This document shows, piece after piece, positions 18,063 to 27,308 of a DNA stretch of 63,537 nt. Each line of letters starts with the position of its first letter. The stretch's first letter is position 1. This DNA is from Candidatus Caldisaccharidevorator malaysiensis (GTDB lineage Bacteria > Armatimonadota > Fervidibacteria > Fervidibacterales > Fervidibacteraceae): the NCBI GenBank assembly GCA_025057575.1, contig JANXBO010000011.1, forward strand, positions 1 through 63,537. Reading direction: 5' to 3'. The translations under genes were made by a program, and so were the position numbers. Under the pieces are notes generated by a model. The model worked only from the letters and a program-made list of their open reading frames with translations, did not search any database and was not told the DNA's origin.

Positions 18063-18374
18063 CTATCCGCCCCCCTTCTTCAAAACCGCCTTTAACTTAT
18101 TGGATTCTTCCTTGTCCAGTCGGCGATGGATACCCGACTTTAGAACCTTGACCGTAACCCCGTCGGCAATCCGGAGAGTTACCAGATCTCCGTCTACGCT
18201 CAAAATCCTCCCACAGATGCCACCCGTCGTCGCCACCTCGTCTCCTGCTTTAAGAGAAGCCAGGAACTTCTCCCGCTCCCGCCTCTGTCGCTGTTGGGGA
18301 AGAAGGAGGACCCAAAGGAGAAGCCCCCAGACCGCCAAGATGATAAGGATGGATGTCCACTCTTGCCCAGGCAT
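18063..18374 (-). CDS. yajC: Preprotein translocase accessory subunit YajC
   Basis: A 103-residue single-span membrane protein of the SecDF-YajC translocon. An N-terminal hydrophobic helix (about residues 8-26, rich in I, L, V and W) is followed by P-Q-Q-R-Q-R-R-E-R and then the conserved beta domain with G-D-E-V-A-T-T-G-G-I-C-G-R-I and I-A-D-G-V-T-V-K-V. secD and secF are not adjacent. It is two bases downstream of the SPOR gene, implying co-transcription. Confidence 0.94.
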   Translation of the reverse strand: MPGQEWTSILIILAVWGLLLWVLLLPQQRQRREREKFLASLKAGDEVATTGGICGRILSVDGDLVTLRIADGVTVKVLKSGIHRRLDKEESNKLKAVLKKGGG

Positions 18375-18376
18375 CG

Positions 18377-19102
18377 TTACTCCGAAGTAACTTCTTCCAC
18401 GACGGCTTCAATGCCTTTTTGAGCCAACTCTTTGATGACACTTTCCGCCTCGGCTCTGTTGCTGAAAGCCCCGACATACACCTTGAACCGAGAACCGGAA
18501 GGTCCCGCATCTTCTTTGACAAAAGATTCCAGATTTTTTTGTACTAATAATTCCTGGGCTCGTTCCGCATTGGCGGACGACGAGTAAACGCCGACCCTCA
18601 CCCAGAAGCGCTTCTCCTGAACCGATGGGGGAGGGGGAGGAGGTGGTGGGGTGACCGCTCTTTCCGTAACAGGAGGACTCTCTGTGGTCGGCTCCGGAGG
18701 CGATAGCGGTCTTCGCTCGGGAGGTTGAGGAGGAGTAGGTCTCTCGGCAGGGACACTACCGACGACCGCCGGTCTGGGTGGACGAGCAGGAGGTTGCGTC
18801 GGGCTAACCTCTTCGGTGGGTGACTCCTCAGGTGGACCCTCTGGAGGGGTGGGACGAGGGATTGGCTCCACCGAAACGACCGTCTCTTTTGGCACTCCGT
18901 CAGTATCTTTGCGGTAGATGGCATTGGGCACCGGTCGGGGTGTGGTCTTTAAAACCTCCTCAGCAGGAATCCCTTCCGCAACGGGCTCCGGTCGGGGCGA
19001 CAATATGGGACCTATGACTTGCTTACCGACATAGAACGAGACCAGGACAATAAGAATACCTCCGACAAAGGCAATGCCTGCCTTCAGATAGTCCTCACTC
19101 AC
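18377..19102 (-). CDS. Membrane-anchored SPOR-domain protein
   Basis: A 241-residue protein with one N-terminal membrane helix (A-G-I-A-F-V-G-G-I-L-I-V-L-V). A long extracytoplasmic linker of about 130 residues follows, very rich in proline, threonine and glutamate, then a C-terminal SPOR domain of about 70 residues (F-W-V-R-V-G-V-Y-S-S through V-Y-V-G-A-F-S-N). SPOR domains bind glycan strands denuded of stem peptides, typically at division septa. I prefer GTG 19102, eight bases after GAGG; the frame remains open to 19198 but upstream residues look non-coding. It heads the yajC-nnr operon. Confidence 0.85.
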   Translation of the reverse strand: MSEDYLKAGIAFVGGILIVLVSFYVGKQVIGPILSPRPEPVAEGIPAEEVLKTTPRPVPNAIYRKDTDGVPKETVVSVEPIPRPTPPEGPPEESPTEEVSPTQPPARPPRPAVVGSVPAERPTPPQPPERRPLSPPEPTTESPPVTERAVTPPPPPPPPSVQEKRFWVRVGVYSSSANAERAQELLVQKNLESFVKEDAGPSGSRFKVYVGAFSNRAEAESVIKELAQKGIEAVVEEVTSE

Positions 19103-19190
19103 ACCCGTCACCTCAAAGACAGTCAGGATTCTAACGCAAGTAGAGCCCACTGCTGACATACTTGACAAAGACCAGCGAGGAGGGTCTTCC

Positions 19191-19631
19191 GTGCGCATCT
19201 CAACGAGAATTTGGTATGGTCTTATGGCAATGACCGAATTGGGTCTGAAAGAACCCGGCAGACGCGTTCAAGTGAAAGAAATTTCGGAAGGACAGGGTAT
19301 CCCTGCCCAGTATTTGGAGCAACTGATGATCCCTCTCAAAAGAGCCGGATTAGTCGTTAGTCAAAGAGGAGCCAGAGGTGGTTACAGCCTGTCCCGGTCA
19401 CCCGAACAAATAACACTGTTGGAGATCGTCAACGCTTTGGAAGGGCAGTTTTTGGAGATAGAGCCGGCAGACCCTGTCCTGAAAGAGAGAGCCCAACTCT
19501 CCGCCACGATGGAGGTATGGCGAAGGCTTCAGTCGGCAATGGAACAAGTTCTTTCCTCTCTCACCCTTGCCGAACTCTGCGCTTGGGAAAGAGAGAAACG
19601 CTTGGCTCATCCGAGAATGTTCTTTATCTAA
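19191..19631 (+). CDS. Rrf2 family transcriptional regulator
   Basis: A 146-residue DNA-binding protein. The Rrf2 winged helix is evident in R-I-S-T-R-I-W-Y-G-L-M-A-M, V-K-E-I-S-E-G-Q-G-I-P-A-Q-Y-L-E-Q-L (recognition region, about 28-45) and G-A-R-G-G-Y-S-L-S-R with the D/T-L-L-E-I-V-N-A-L-E-G helix. Only one cysteine is present, in L-C-A-W-E near the C-terminus, so the three-cysteine Fe-S site of IscR/NsrR is missing; its signal must differ. It starts with GTG, with GAGGAGGG upstream. It lies 14 bp before rqcH and is divergent from the SPOR operon. Confidence 0.9.
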   Translation: MRISTRIWYGLMAMTELGLKEPGRRVQVKEISEGQGIPAQYLEQLMIPLKRAGLVVSQRGARGGYSLSRSPEQITLLEIVNALEGQFLEIEPADPVLKERAQLSATMEVWRRLQSAMEQVLSSLTLAELCAWEREKRLAHPRMFFI

Positions 19632-19645
19632 GAGTCTGAAAAGCG

Positions 19646-21394
19646 ATGCAGTTAGATAGCCTCACCCTTTTGGCAATCACCAAAGAGATCAATAGAATGT
19701 TTGGGGGACAACCCGTCACGGCGGTCCGTCAACTGGATTCCACTACCATCGCCATCACCGTTGCCGCCACCACAGGGGGTTGGGGACACATCGTTGTGGG
19801 CATTCACCCGTCTGCCCCCTTTGTCGCCTGGACCAGGGGTCGTCGGGAAGGCCTCAAAGAGCCTGTTCCCTTCGTCAAAAGCCTGCGAGCGTGGCTGGAC
19901 CAGAGCACTTTCAACGAGGCGGTTCAAAAGGATTTTGACCGGCTTGTTTTCCTGCGGTTCGCCAATCAAGAAAAAGCAGAGTCCTTAACCCTTATATGCG
20001 AGATAATGGGTCACCGAAGCAACGTCGTGGCGGTCCACGAGGACACCGGTCTGATAAGAGATGCCTGGAAGAGAATCCCCGCTTCCCTTAACCGAGTGCG
20101 ACAGATTCTTCCCGGCTTGCCCTACCAACCGCCACCCCTTCAGGGCAGAGTGAACCCTTTTTCTTTAAGGTTTGAAGAGGTGCGGGATCGGCTGAGCGCT
20201 CTGACGGTCACCTTGGAGGAAGGATTGAGACAATCCTTCACCGGAATGAGCCCCCATCTCATCGCTCTTCTTCTACACGGGTCCAATCTGAGCCCCTCCA
20301 CGCCCATTTCCTCAATGCAGGAGGAGGATTGGGAACGGCTGTTGGCATCGTGGAACCGGTTGACCATAATTGCCCAATCGTCCTCCTTTCAACCGGTCCG
20401 TTACCCAAATCCGACAGAAAAGGTATCCCTCATTTACCCAATCCCGTTGCCCCAACCGACCACTAGCGGAGAGCCCCTTGCGGAAATGGGACCCACCATC
20501 TTCTCCTTGGCTCAACAAATCATCCAAGAAGCGGCGGAACGGCAAGCGCGGGAAGGGTTGCTCCGATCCTTGCGGCAGCAATGGGACCAACTGACAAAAA
20601 AGATAGCCAAACTGGAACAAGAGCAGCAGATGACTTGTCAATTCGTCCTTTATCGCAAATACGGAGAGGCTCTTTTGTCCCACCTGCACGCCATTCCCAA
20701 AGACGCTCGGCTGGTGGAACTGCCTGATCCGGAAGATCCGACCGCTGTGCTGACCATTCGTATCCAAGAAGGGCTGACTCCCTCTCAGGCAGCGGCAGAG
20801 TATTTTGAGACTTACAAAAGGCTCAAGCGAGCCCATCAAGCGATCCCTCAGGCACTGTCACGATTGGCAAAAGAAAAAAGCCGCCTGGAGACCCTTTTGA
20901 AAGAAGCCGAGCAACTGCAAGGACCGGCATTGGTCAATCTGACGAAGGCGGTTCAACCGCCAGCACCCGCTCCCGCTCCCCGAAAGAAAGAAAAGCCCGT
21001 CCCGTTTTTGAGAAAGAAAGTGGGAGAACGCTACGAAGTGTGGCTAGGTCGCAATCAGGAAGAAAATAGACTGTTGTTAAGGGCGGCAGCACCGCACGAT
21101 CTTTGGTTTCACACGAAGGGGGCACCGGGAGGACACGGTTTGCTGAAACGGGACAAAAAAGATCAGTCTGTTCCCAGCCACATCATTCAAGAAGCCGCCC
21201 GACTGGTCGCGGCTCACAGCAGCCGCCGAACCTCTCAATGGGTAGAAGTAGATTACACAGAGGCTCGGTATGTTCGCCCGATCAAGGGAAAAGTCGGTCA
21301 GGTCTTATACACCCATTTTAAGACTGTCGCCGTTCGCCCTCAAATCAGAGAAAAAAGCCCAACTGATGATGCCGATGAGTCCGAAGAAGGATAA
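19646..21394 (+). CDS. rqcH: NFACT-family ribosome quality control protein RqcH
   Basis: A 582-residue homologue of RqcH/Rqc2, formerly annotated as a fibronectin-binding protein. In other bacteria it binds obstructed 50S subunits and directs alanine tailing of stalled chains. The layout is an NFACT-N domain (about 1-230), helix-hairpin-helix and coiled-coil segments (about 285-430) with many K/E/Q residues, then NFACT-R (about 455-560) with P-H-D-L-W-F-H-T-K-G-A-P-G-G-H-G. It starts at ATG 19646, soon after the Rrf2 gene. Its 3' end overlaps the start of the protoporphyrinogen oxidase gene by about 29 bases. The window also encodes tmRNA, the other rescue route. Confidence 0.92.
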   Translation: MQLDSLTLLAITKEINRMFGGQPVTAVRQLDSTTIAITVAATTGGWGHIVVGIHPSAPFVAWTRGRREGLKEPVPFVKSLRAWLDQSTFNEAVQKDFDRLVFLRFANQEKAESLTLICEIMGHRSNVVAVHEDTGLIRDAWKRIPASLNRVRQILPGLPYQPPPLQGRVNPFSLRFEEVRDRLSALTVTLEEGLRQSFTGMSPHLIALLLHGSNLSPSTPISSMQEEDWERLLASWNRLTIIAQSSSFQPVRYPNPTEKVSLIYPIPLPQPTTSGEPLAEMGPTIFSLAQQIIQEAAERQAREGLLRSLRQQWDQLTKKIAKLEQEQQMTCQFVLYRKYGEALLSHLHAIPKDARLVELPDPEDPTAVLTIRIQEGLTPSQAAAEYFETYKRLKRAHQAIPQALSRLAKEKSRLETLLKEAEQLQGPALVNLTKAVQPPAPAPAPRKKEKPVPFLRKKVGERYEVWLGRNQEENRLLLRAAAPHDLWFHTKGAPGGHGLLKRDKKDQSVPSHIIQEAARLVAAHSSRRTSQWVEVDYTEARYVRPIKGKVGQVLYTHFKTVAVRPQIREKSPTDDADESEEG

Positions 21395-22799
21395 AACCAT
21401 TGTCATCGTTGGAGGAGGACTGTCCGGTCTTTCCGCTGCCTACCATTTGGTAAAAAAAATCCGTGGGAACCACGGGACAGGATCCGTCATTTTGATTGAA
21501 AAGGAAAGGCGGTTCGGCGGCAAAGCCTGGACCATAAAGGAAGACGGCTTTCTCGTAGAGGCAGGTCCGGATTCTTTTATCACGACCAAGCCGTTCGCAT
21601 TAAAACTATGCGAAGAATTGAGATTGTCGGAACGGATCATCGGAACTAATCCACGTGCGAGAAAGGTTTTTATTTTATGGAAGGGACGCTTGAGAGCAGT
21701 GCCCCACGCCTTTCTCTCGTTCCGACCGGATTTATTTTCGGTTCTCAACACGGATCTTCTCTCCTGGAGGGGGAAATGGGCAGCCCTTACCGCACCTTTC
21801 AAACATTACGATGCCCCGCAAGAAGATGTCAGCGTTCGTGATTTTTTTGAGAAACTGTTAGGGAAAGAAGCTACGGAACGAATCGTGCTGCCCCTTGTTA
21901 ATGGAATCTATGGGGCGGCAGGTCAAGAAGTCAGTGTCCGCTGGACCCTTCCGACCCTTTGGAATCTCTTTCGCCAGCCCGGCAAAAAAACCCTTCTGCG
22001 GCTGCTCTCTTCGGCACTGCGCCCGGCCAATCGTTCGGGAAGATCTTTTTTTGTTACCCTTCTTGGGGGCATCGGCGAATTAGTGGATGTTCTCGCCGAG
22101 GAAGTCGCCCCCTATATCACCATCATTTTTGATAGCGCCCAGACACTCATCAGGACAGACGGATCTTACGAACTGACTCTTTCGTCTGGACAAACGATCA
22201 CCGCCGACGGCGTCATTTTGGCAGCCAATGCTTGGGAGGTCGCCGCCTTAATGAAACATTTGGATGGCGACCTTGCCAAGAGCCTTGCTGCTTTACCTTA
22301 CCGGTCTTCCCTAACGATTTCCCTTGCCTTTCACTCGGCACAAATCGCTCAACCTTTGGAGGGCTCGGGCTTTCTCATTCCCGAAGCGGAAGGATCTTTC
22401 CTAAGCGGCTGCACGTTTTCTTCGGTAAAATTTCCCGGTCGCGCACCGGAAGGGTTTCATTTGCTTCGTTGCTTTGTCGCTCTTGGCGATCCATCGGCAA
22501 CAAACGATCAACAAGAGGACCAAATCGTCCGGAAGGCTTTAAATCATCTTGCACCGATCCTCCAAATAAAAGGACAACCGATAAAGTGGTGGCTCTTTCG
22601 TTGGGAAAAAGCCCTCCCCCTTTACCGTGTGGGACACCACCTTTTTCTTGCTGAGGTGGAGGCAAGCCTAACGCGTTTGACTGGTCTGGCTTTTGCCGGC
22701 AATTGGCTAAGAGGAATAGGCATTCCTGACTGCTTAGCATCAGGAAAAGAAGCTGCGGACAAGGTCTGGGGTGACCTCTATCCAAATGACCGGACATAA
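21366..22799 (+). CDS. hemY: Protoporphyrinogen / coproporphyrinogen III oxidase (HemY type)
   Basis: A 477-residue FAD-dependent oxidase of late haem synthesis. The N-terminal FAD-binding loop is [14 protein letters not shown], followed by [11 protein letters not shown], the substrate-domain G-P-D-S-F-I-T-T-K and [12 protein letters not shown]. The C-terminus has [14 protein letters not shown], typical of the family's FAD-contacting end. Oxygen-dependent HemY (coproporphyrinogen or protoporphyrinogen) is the likely activity; sequence alone does not separate the two. The start is placed at the ATG-ATG cluster from 21366, overlapping rqcH; no strong ribosome-binding site is seen. Confidence 0.88.
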   Translation: MMPMSPKKDKTIVIVGGGLSGLSAAYHLVKKIRGNHGTGSVILIEKERRFGGKAWTIKEDGFLVEAGPDSFITTKPFALKLCEELRLSERIIGTNPRARKVFILWKGRLRAVPHAFLSFRPDLFSVLNTDLLSWRGKWAALTAPFKHYDAPQEDVSVRDFFEKLLGKEATERIVLPLVNGIYGAAGQEVSVRWTLPTLWNLFRQPGKKTLLRLLSSALRPANRSGRSFFVTLLGGIGELVDVLAEEVAPYITIIFDSAQTLIRTDGSYELTLSSGQTITADGVILAANAWEVAALMKHLDGDLAKSLAALPYRSSLTISLAFHSAQIAQPLEGSGFLIPEAEGSFLSGCTFSSVKFPGRAPEGFHLLRCFVALGDPSATNDQQEDQIVRKALNHLAPILQIKGQPIKWWLFRWEKALPLYRVGHHLFLAEVEASLTRLTGLAFAGNWLRGIGIPDCLASGKEAADKVWGDLYPNDRT

Positions 22800-22825
22800 A
22801 ACAAAACGATGAGGAGGTGGCTCCT

Positions 22826-23383
22826 GTGGGTGTGCGCAATGACCGCTGGATTCGGACGATGGCTTTAGAAAAAGGGATGATTGAGCCCTTTGAGGATTCC
22901 CTTGTTAGAAAAGGTGTGATTAGTTTCGGATTAAGTTCTTATGGATACGATATGCGGGTCGCGGATGAGTTCTTAATTTTTACCAATGTGTGGGGCGCCT
23001 TGGTGGATCCAAAAGCCTTTGACGAAAAAGCCTTCGTTCCTTACAAGGGTGAGTATTGCATCATCCCACCCAACTCTTTTGCTTTGGGAAGAAGCGTGGA
23101 ATACTTTCGCATACCCCGCGACGTGATCGGCATCGTTCTCGGTAAAAGCAGTTATGCGCGCTGCGGTATTATCGTGAACGTGACTCCTCTGGAGCCCGAA
23201 TGGGAGGGTTATGTGACCATTGAGATCTCCAATACCACACCGTTGCCAGCAAAGGTCTATGCCCGTGAAGGCATCGCTCAGGTCATCTTCGTCAGCGCTG
23301 ACGAGATTTGTGAAGTGAGTTATGCCCAACGAGGAGGGAAATATCAAAAGCAGATCGGGATCACACCACCCAAAGTGGAGTGA
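22826..23383 (+). CDS. dcd: dCTP deaminase
   Basis: A 185-residue nucleotide hydrolase that deaminates dCTP to dUTP, or further to dUMP in bifunctional forms. Family motifs are D-R-W-I-R-T-M at the N-terminus, [24 protein letters not shown], and [16 protein letters not shown] with the catalytic glutamate. GTG 22826 is eight bases from GAGGAGG and was chosen over GTG 22817, which abuts it. Its stop overlaps the GTG of the following membrane transferase, so those two are coupled. It plausibly interacts functionally with uracil-DNA glycosylase encoded 6 kb away. Confidence 0.95.
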   Translation: MGVRNDRWIRTMALEKGMIEPFEDSLVRKGVISFGLSSYGYDMRVADEFLIFTNVWGALVDPKAFDEKAFVPYKGEYCIIPPNSFALGRSVEYFRIPRDVIGIVLGKSSYARCGIIVNVTPLEPEWEGYVTIEISNTTPLPAKVYAREGIAQVIFVSADEICEVSYAQRGGKYQKQIGITPPKVE

Positions 23384-24258
23384 AGGTTGTGACGGGAGGG
23401 CTGGTCCTTGTTATCGCCTTGCTGCTATCGGCAGTAACTTGCCGATTGGTGCTCGGTGTTCTGAAGAACTGGAAGCGAGTGCAGACGCTTAACTACCTTG
23501 GAGAAAGAGTCACTGGCTCTGCTGGGATCGCCATCGTTGCCGGCAGCCTGGTTGGCTGGCTCGTTTTGATAATGAGCCAGAGCTGGCTGGAGACGGACCG
23601 TCTCCTCCTTCTTGCTGTCCGGTCGGCGTTGGGGCAGGACTCGGACAGGCAGATTTGGGTCATTTTTCCTTTGGTCGCTTTTGTGTTTTGTCTGATCGGG
23701 TTGAGCGATGACCTTTGGGGTAACCCGACCGTCCGAGGGCTGAGGGGACACTTGAAAAGTTTCTTTGATGAACGAAAATTGACAACGGGTGCCGTCAAAG
23801 CAGTCCTCGGAAGTCTCCTTGCTTTGGTCGTCTCCTTTTCCTGGCACGGAGTCCGGCTGGAAGGATTGACCGGCGGCTGTCTGATTGCCCTGTCCGCCAA
23901 CTTCATCAATCTTTTGGACAAACGACCGGGTCGGGCGCTGAAGGGGTTTTGGCTCTACAGCCTGTTGGCAACGGTGATGGCTGGTCCTATGGGCGTTATT
24001 GCCCTAAGCCCTTTGATCGCCGCCAGCCTGTCCTACGCTCCGGATGATTTGCATAGGCGAGGGATGCTGGGGGATGCCGGTTCCAATCCCTTAGGTGGCG
24101 CGGTGGGTCTTGTGCCCGCCCTTTTGTCCCCTCTTTCTTTTCAGGTTGCGCTTTGTTTGATCCTAACAGCCATCCACCTCTATGCGGAAACTCGGTCGCT
24201 AACGGAGGATATTAAAAGAAGCCGCATCCTTTCCTGGTTGGACCGGCTGGGGACCTAA
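23380..24258 (+). CDS. Divergent MraY/WecA-like membrane glycosyltransferase 4 family protein
   Basis: A 292-residue polytopic membrane protein with about eight to ten hydrophobic helices. It keeps remnants of the polyprenyl-phosphate N-acetylhexosamine-1-phosphate transferase signature: G-L-S-D-D-L-W-G (about 107-114) for the D-D pair, N-F-I-N-L-L-D-K-R (about 171-179) where MraY has N-x-x-D-G-x-D-G-L, and [12 protein letters not shown] for G-D-V-G-S. The MraY-specific H-H-F-E motif is absent. Function is therefore uncertain: a transferase with another acceptor, or a diverged paralogue of the mraY at 11390. The GTG start overlaps the dcd stop by four bases. Confidence 0.78.
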   Translation: MKVVTGGLVLVIALLLSAVTCRLVLGVLKNWKRVQTLNYLGERVTGSAGIAIVAGSLVGWLVLIMSQSWLETDRLLLLAVRSALGQDSDRQIWVIFPLVAFVFCLIGLSDDLWGNPTVRGLRGHLKSFFDERKLTTGAVKAVLGSLLALVVSFSWHGVRLEGLTGGCLIALSANFINLLDKRPGRALKGFWLYSLLATVMAGPMGVIALSPLIAASLSYAPDDLHRRGMLGDAGSNPLGGAVGLVPALLSPLSFQVALCLILTAIHLYAETRSLTEDIKRSRILSWLDRLGT

Positions 24259-24285
24259 AAACGGTTTTTGGGCGGGCGGTCGCCC

Positions 24286-24313
24286 TTGCCAATGATTCTG
24301 CTAAGATTAAAGA
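24286..24313 (+). promoter_or_regulatory. Possible promoter for the grpE-dnaJ operon
   Basis: TTGCCA at 24286-24291, a 16-bp spacer and TAAAGA at 24308-24313, about 45 bp upstream of grpE. Matches to sigma70 are partial. No CIRCE element (the HrcA operator) is visible in the 98-bp gap, so heat-shock control by HrcA is not supported by this sequence. Confidence 0.35.
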
Positions 24314-24356
24314 ACTGGACAACTGACCATTACCCCTGTCGGAGGGATGGGCGACG

Positions 24357-25055
24357 ATGACCGACGAGGAGAGAACGGAAGAAAAGGGCTCAGTTGAGCC
24401 GGAGGCGGAGGCGAATCAGGCTCCGGTCCTGCACGGCGCCGGTGAGGTCCCGGCTCCCGAGGCATCGGAGCCGTCACCCGACGAGGTCATTGCAGTTTTG
24501 AAGCAGGAACTGGAAAAGGCTCAGCAAACAGCAGCGGAAATGGAGGATCGTTGGAAGAGGGTTTTAGCCGACTTTCAGAACTACCGCAAAAGGGTCTTTC
24601 AGGAAAGAGCGGACGCCTACCAGGAGGGGAAGAAAGAGGCAGTCCTTCAATTGCTCTCGGTCTTGGATGCTCTGGAGCGAGCCGCCGATTCCTTGAAAGA
24701 AGCCACCTCTTTGGACGCTTACCGAGACGGACTGGACTTGATCATTCGTCTCTTCCGTGACTCCCTCAAAAGGTTGGATGTGGAACCCATTCCCGCAGAG
24801 GGAGTTCCCTTTGACGCTTTCCTTCACGAAGCCGTTGACCGGGTGGAAAGAGAGGACTTGGATGAGGGAACGATCGTGGAGCAACTGGGGAAAGGGTACC
24901 GAATGGGGGGAAAGGTGATCCGACCTGCCCTCGTTCGCGTGGCGACCAAGCCACCGGCAGCCCTTGTCTCGGGCACCCCCGAGGAGGGGGGATCGGAAGC
25001 GCCTGAGCCATCACCGACCGAGAAAGAGATGCCTTTTTCCGAAAACTCTGAGTAA
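24357..25055 (+). CDS. grpE: Nucleotide exchange factor GrpE
   Basis: A 232-residue co-chaperone that drives ADP release from DnaK. An acidic, low-complexity N-terminal tail (about 1-45, rich in E, P and A) precedes the dimerising coiled coil (about 45-95) with R-W-K-R-V-L-A-D-F-Q-N-Y-R-K-R. The beta domain follows, with H-E-A-V-D-R-V and Y-R-M-G-G-K-V-I-R-P-A-L-V-R-V. The C-terminal extension is again acidic and proline-rich. GGAGGG precedes ATG 24357. dnaJ follows after 18 bp; dnaK and hrcA are not in the window. Confidence 0.95.
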   Translation: MTDEERTEEKGSVEPEAEANQAPVLHGAGEVPAPEASEPSPDEVIAVLKQELEKAQQTAAEMEDRWKRVLADFQNYRKRVFQERADAYQEGKKEAVLQLLSVLDALERAADSLKEATSLDAYRDGLDLIIRLFRDSLKRLDVEPIPAEGVPFDAFLHEAVDRVEREDLDEGTIVEQLGKGYRMGGKVIRPALVRVATKPPAALVSGTPEEGGSEAPEPSPTEKEMPFSENSE

Positions 25056-25073
25056 GGGATCAGAGGACAATCG

Positions 25074-26204
25074 ATGAGACGCCGATTTCTGGATTACTAT
25101 GAACTTTTGGGCGTTGACCGAAACGCCACCCAGGAGGAAATCAAGCAAGCCTACCGGCGGCTGGTCAAAGAGTGGCATCCCGACCTCAATCCGGAGAGAC
25201 GGAAGGAAGCGGAAGAGAAGTTCAAGCAAATCCAGGAAGCCTACTCGGTCTTAAGCGACCCGGAAAAGAGGCGCCAATACGACCTTTTTGGCACCGTCGG
25301 CGACGTGCCGATGTCGCCTGGCGTCGGTTTTGATCCCTTTTCGGACCTTTGGAGAATGGTGGATGACTTTTTCGGTTATCCTCGGTCCGCCACCCGAACG
25401 ACGCCGCGACCGGAGCGGGGCGAAGATGTGGAGGTGGTCTTAGACATTACCTTGGAAGAAGCCTTCCAGGGTGCGGAAAAAGAGGTGGAAGCCCCCGTCG
25501 TGGTCACCTGTCAGGACTGTGGCGGATCAGGGGCGCGGGGCGGGTTCCGGTCGTGTCCCGACTGCGGTGGCTCCGGTCAACAGGTCAGCACCCGAAGGAC
25601 CCCGGGTGGATTCGTCCGGACCATTTTTACGTGTCGGCGATGCGGCGGCTCGGGAACAACGGCAGCGGAAATCTGCCCCTCCTGTCAAGGCGTGGGTCGG
25701 ACGGAAACCACCAGGACTGTTCGGGTGGTCGTCCCCCCCGGTGCCGAAGACGGAATGCCCCTTAGAATCCCCGGGCAGGGTTGCTCGGGCAAATCCGGTG
25801 GTCCTCCCGGTGACCTTTATGTTTTTTTCCGCATCCAGCCGCACCCCATTTTTAGACGGGATGGTCCCCACCTTCATTTAAACTGGTCCCTCACTTACCC
25901 TCAATTGGTCTTGGGAGACACCGTCAAGGTTCCCAGTTTGGATGGCGAAGTGGAACTGGTCGTGCCCCCCGGAACGGAACCCGGCGCCGTTTTAAAAATC
26001 CCCAAAAGGGGTTTCGTTACCCTTCACGGTGGACGCCGCGGCGATCTGATGGTGCACATTCATCTTGCCGTCCCCAAAACGATTACCGAGGATCAAAGGC
26101 ACCTTCTGCAGGAACTGGCGAAAAGTATGGGGGTCACCTTAGCTGGTCAGTCCAAGAGTAAGTCCCTGACGGAGCGAATACGAGAGAAGTTCCGCCGTTC
26201 TTGA
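25074..26204 (+). CDS. dnaJ: Chaperone DnaJ
   Basis: A 376-residue class I J-protein stimulating the DnaK ATPase. Domains in order are the J domain (about 5-70, with H-P-D in E-W-H-P-D-L), a short linker rich in G, F and P instead of a long G/F region, a zinc-binding domain (about 145-215) with four C-x-x-C-x-G-x-G-like repeats, and C-terminal substrate-binding beta domains with R-G-D-L-M-V-H-I-H. It is the second gene of the grpE-dnaJ pair; argC starts 15 bp downstream and may be on the same transcript. Confidence 0.95.
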   Translation: MRRRFLDYYELLGVDRNATQEEIKQAYRRLVKEWHPDLNPERRKEAEEKFKQIQEAYSVLSDPEKRRQYDLFGTVGDVPMSPGVGFDPFSDLWRMVDDFFGYPRSATRTTPRPERGEDVEVVLDITLEEAFQGAEKEVEAPVVVTCQDCGGSGARGGFRSCPDCGGSGQQVSTRRTPGGFVRTIFTCRRCGGSGTTAAEICPSCQGVGRTETTRTVRVVVPPGAEDGMPLRIPGQGCSGKSGGPPGDLYVFFRIQPHPIFRRDGPHLHLNWSLTYPQLVLGDTVKVPSLDGEVELVVPPGTEPGAVLKIPKRGFVTLHGGRRGDLMVHIHLAVPKTITEDQRHLLQELAKSMGVTLAGQSKSKSLTERIREKFRRS

Positions 26205-26219
26205 AATGAGGGTCTTTTA

Positions 26220-27269
26220 GTGTCTGAAAGGATCAAAGTCGCCGTCATCGGCGCAACGGGCTACACGGGCGGAGAATTGGTGCGCCTTCTCCTCCACCAT
26301 CCGATGGTGGACATCACAGCAGTTCTGCGCCTGAGTTCCGAGGAATCCCTATCCCTGGAACAAGCCCATCCCCATTTGACGGGTCTCACGTCTTTGCAAT
26401 GTGTCCCTTACCAACCGGACCATCTCAAGGGTGTCCAGGTAACCTTTTTATGTGTGCCCAACGGGGTAGCGATGGACATCGCCCGCAGTCTCTTGGAGCA
26501 AGGGATCAAGGTCGTGGACCTATCAGCGGATTTTCGGTTTCACGAACCAGAGGTCTACGAAAGGGTCTATCGTCAGCCCCACCGGTCGCCCGAACTTCTG
26601 AGAAAAGCCGTCTACGGTTTGCCGGAACTTCACCGCAACGAGATCGCCAACGCCTCGTTAATCGCCAATCCGGGTTGCTATCCCATCTCGGTTCTGATTG
26701 CGCTGGCACCTCTCGCGAAGCGACGCCTCATTGGACCGGACATTATCGTGGATAGCAAATCAGGGGTGTCGGGCGCCGGCAGGAGCCGACTGGAAGTCGG
26801 CTACCTTTTCACGGAATTATTTGGAGATTTTCGCGCCTATAACCCAGGTAACCACCGTCACACCCCAGAGATGATTCAGGAACTGACCCCACTTTTCCAA
26901 CAGACACCCAAACTGACTTTCACCCCCCACTTGATCCCCATCTCCCGGGGCATTTTGTCAACTATCTACTGCCATCTTAACGAACCCCTTACCGAGGACG
27001 AGATTCGCAATCTTTATCAAACCGACTACGGCGACGAGCCTTTTGTCCACCTCTTGCCACCGGGTCAGTTGCCTCGGGTGAAAGCCATTGCGGGAACGAA
27101 CTTTTGCCATATCTCGTTCGCTCGGGACCGTTTCAGCGAGACTCTGATCATCCTCTCGGCTCTGGACAACCTAACCAAAGGCGCCGCCGGAAATGCCATT
27201 CAATGCTTTAACCTTTTAATGGGGCTGGACGAGCGGATGGGGTTATTGCTGCCGGGGCTGATGCCATAG
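26220..27269 (+). CDS. argC: N-acetyl-gamma-glutamyl-phosphate reductase
   Basis: A 349-residue NADPH-dependent reductase of arginine biosynthesis. G-A-T-G-Y-T-G-G-E-L (11-20) is the nucleotide-binding loop, N-P-G-C-Y-P-I-S places the catalytic C153, and S-K-S-G-V-S-G-A-G-R and G-N-H-R-H-T-P-E are typical of the type-1 enzyme. The start is GTG 26220 with a weak AATGAGGG upstream. It is not clustered with other arg genes. Confidence 0.95.
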   Translation: MSERIKVAVIGATGYTGGELVRLLLHHPMVDITAVLRLSSEESLSLEQAHPHLTGLTSLQCVPYQPDHLKGVQVTFLCVPNGVAMDIARSLLEQGIKVVDLSADFRFHEPEVYERVYRQPHRSPELLRKAVYGLPELHRNEIANASLIANPGCYPISVLIALAPLAKRRLIGPDIIVDSKSGVSGAGRSRLEVGYLFTELFGDFRAYNPGNHRHTPEMIQELTPLFQQTPKLTFTPHLIPISRGILSTIYCHLNEPLTEDEIRNLYQTDYGDEPFVHLLPPGQLPRVKAIAGTNFCHISFARDRFSETLIILSALDNLTKGAAGNAIQCFNLLMGLDERMGLLLPGLMP

Positions 27270-27308
27270 CAACGAGCCTGTTAGGCTTCAAAGCGCCGAT
27301 GATGGACC

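Noticed and set aside
24259-24356. CIRCE/HrcA operator before grpE
   Set aside because: No TTAGCACTC-N9-GAGTGCTAA-like inverted repeat is present in the gap.
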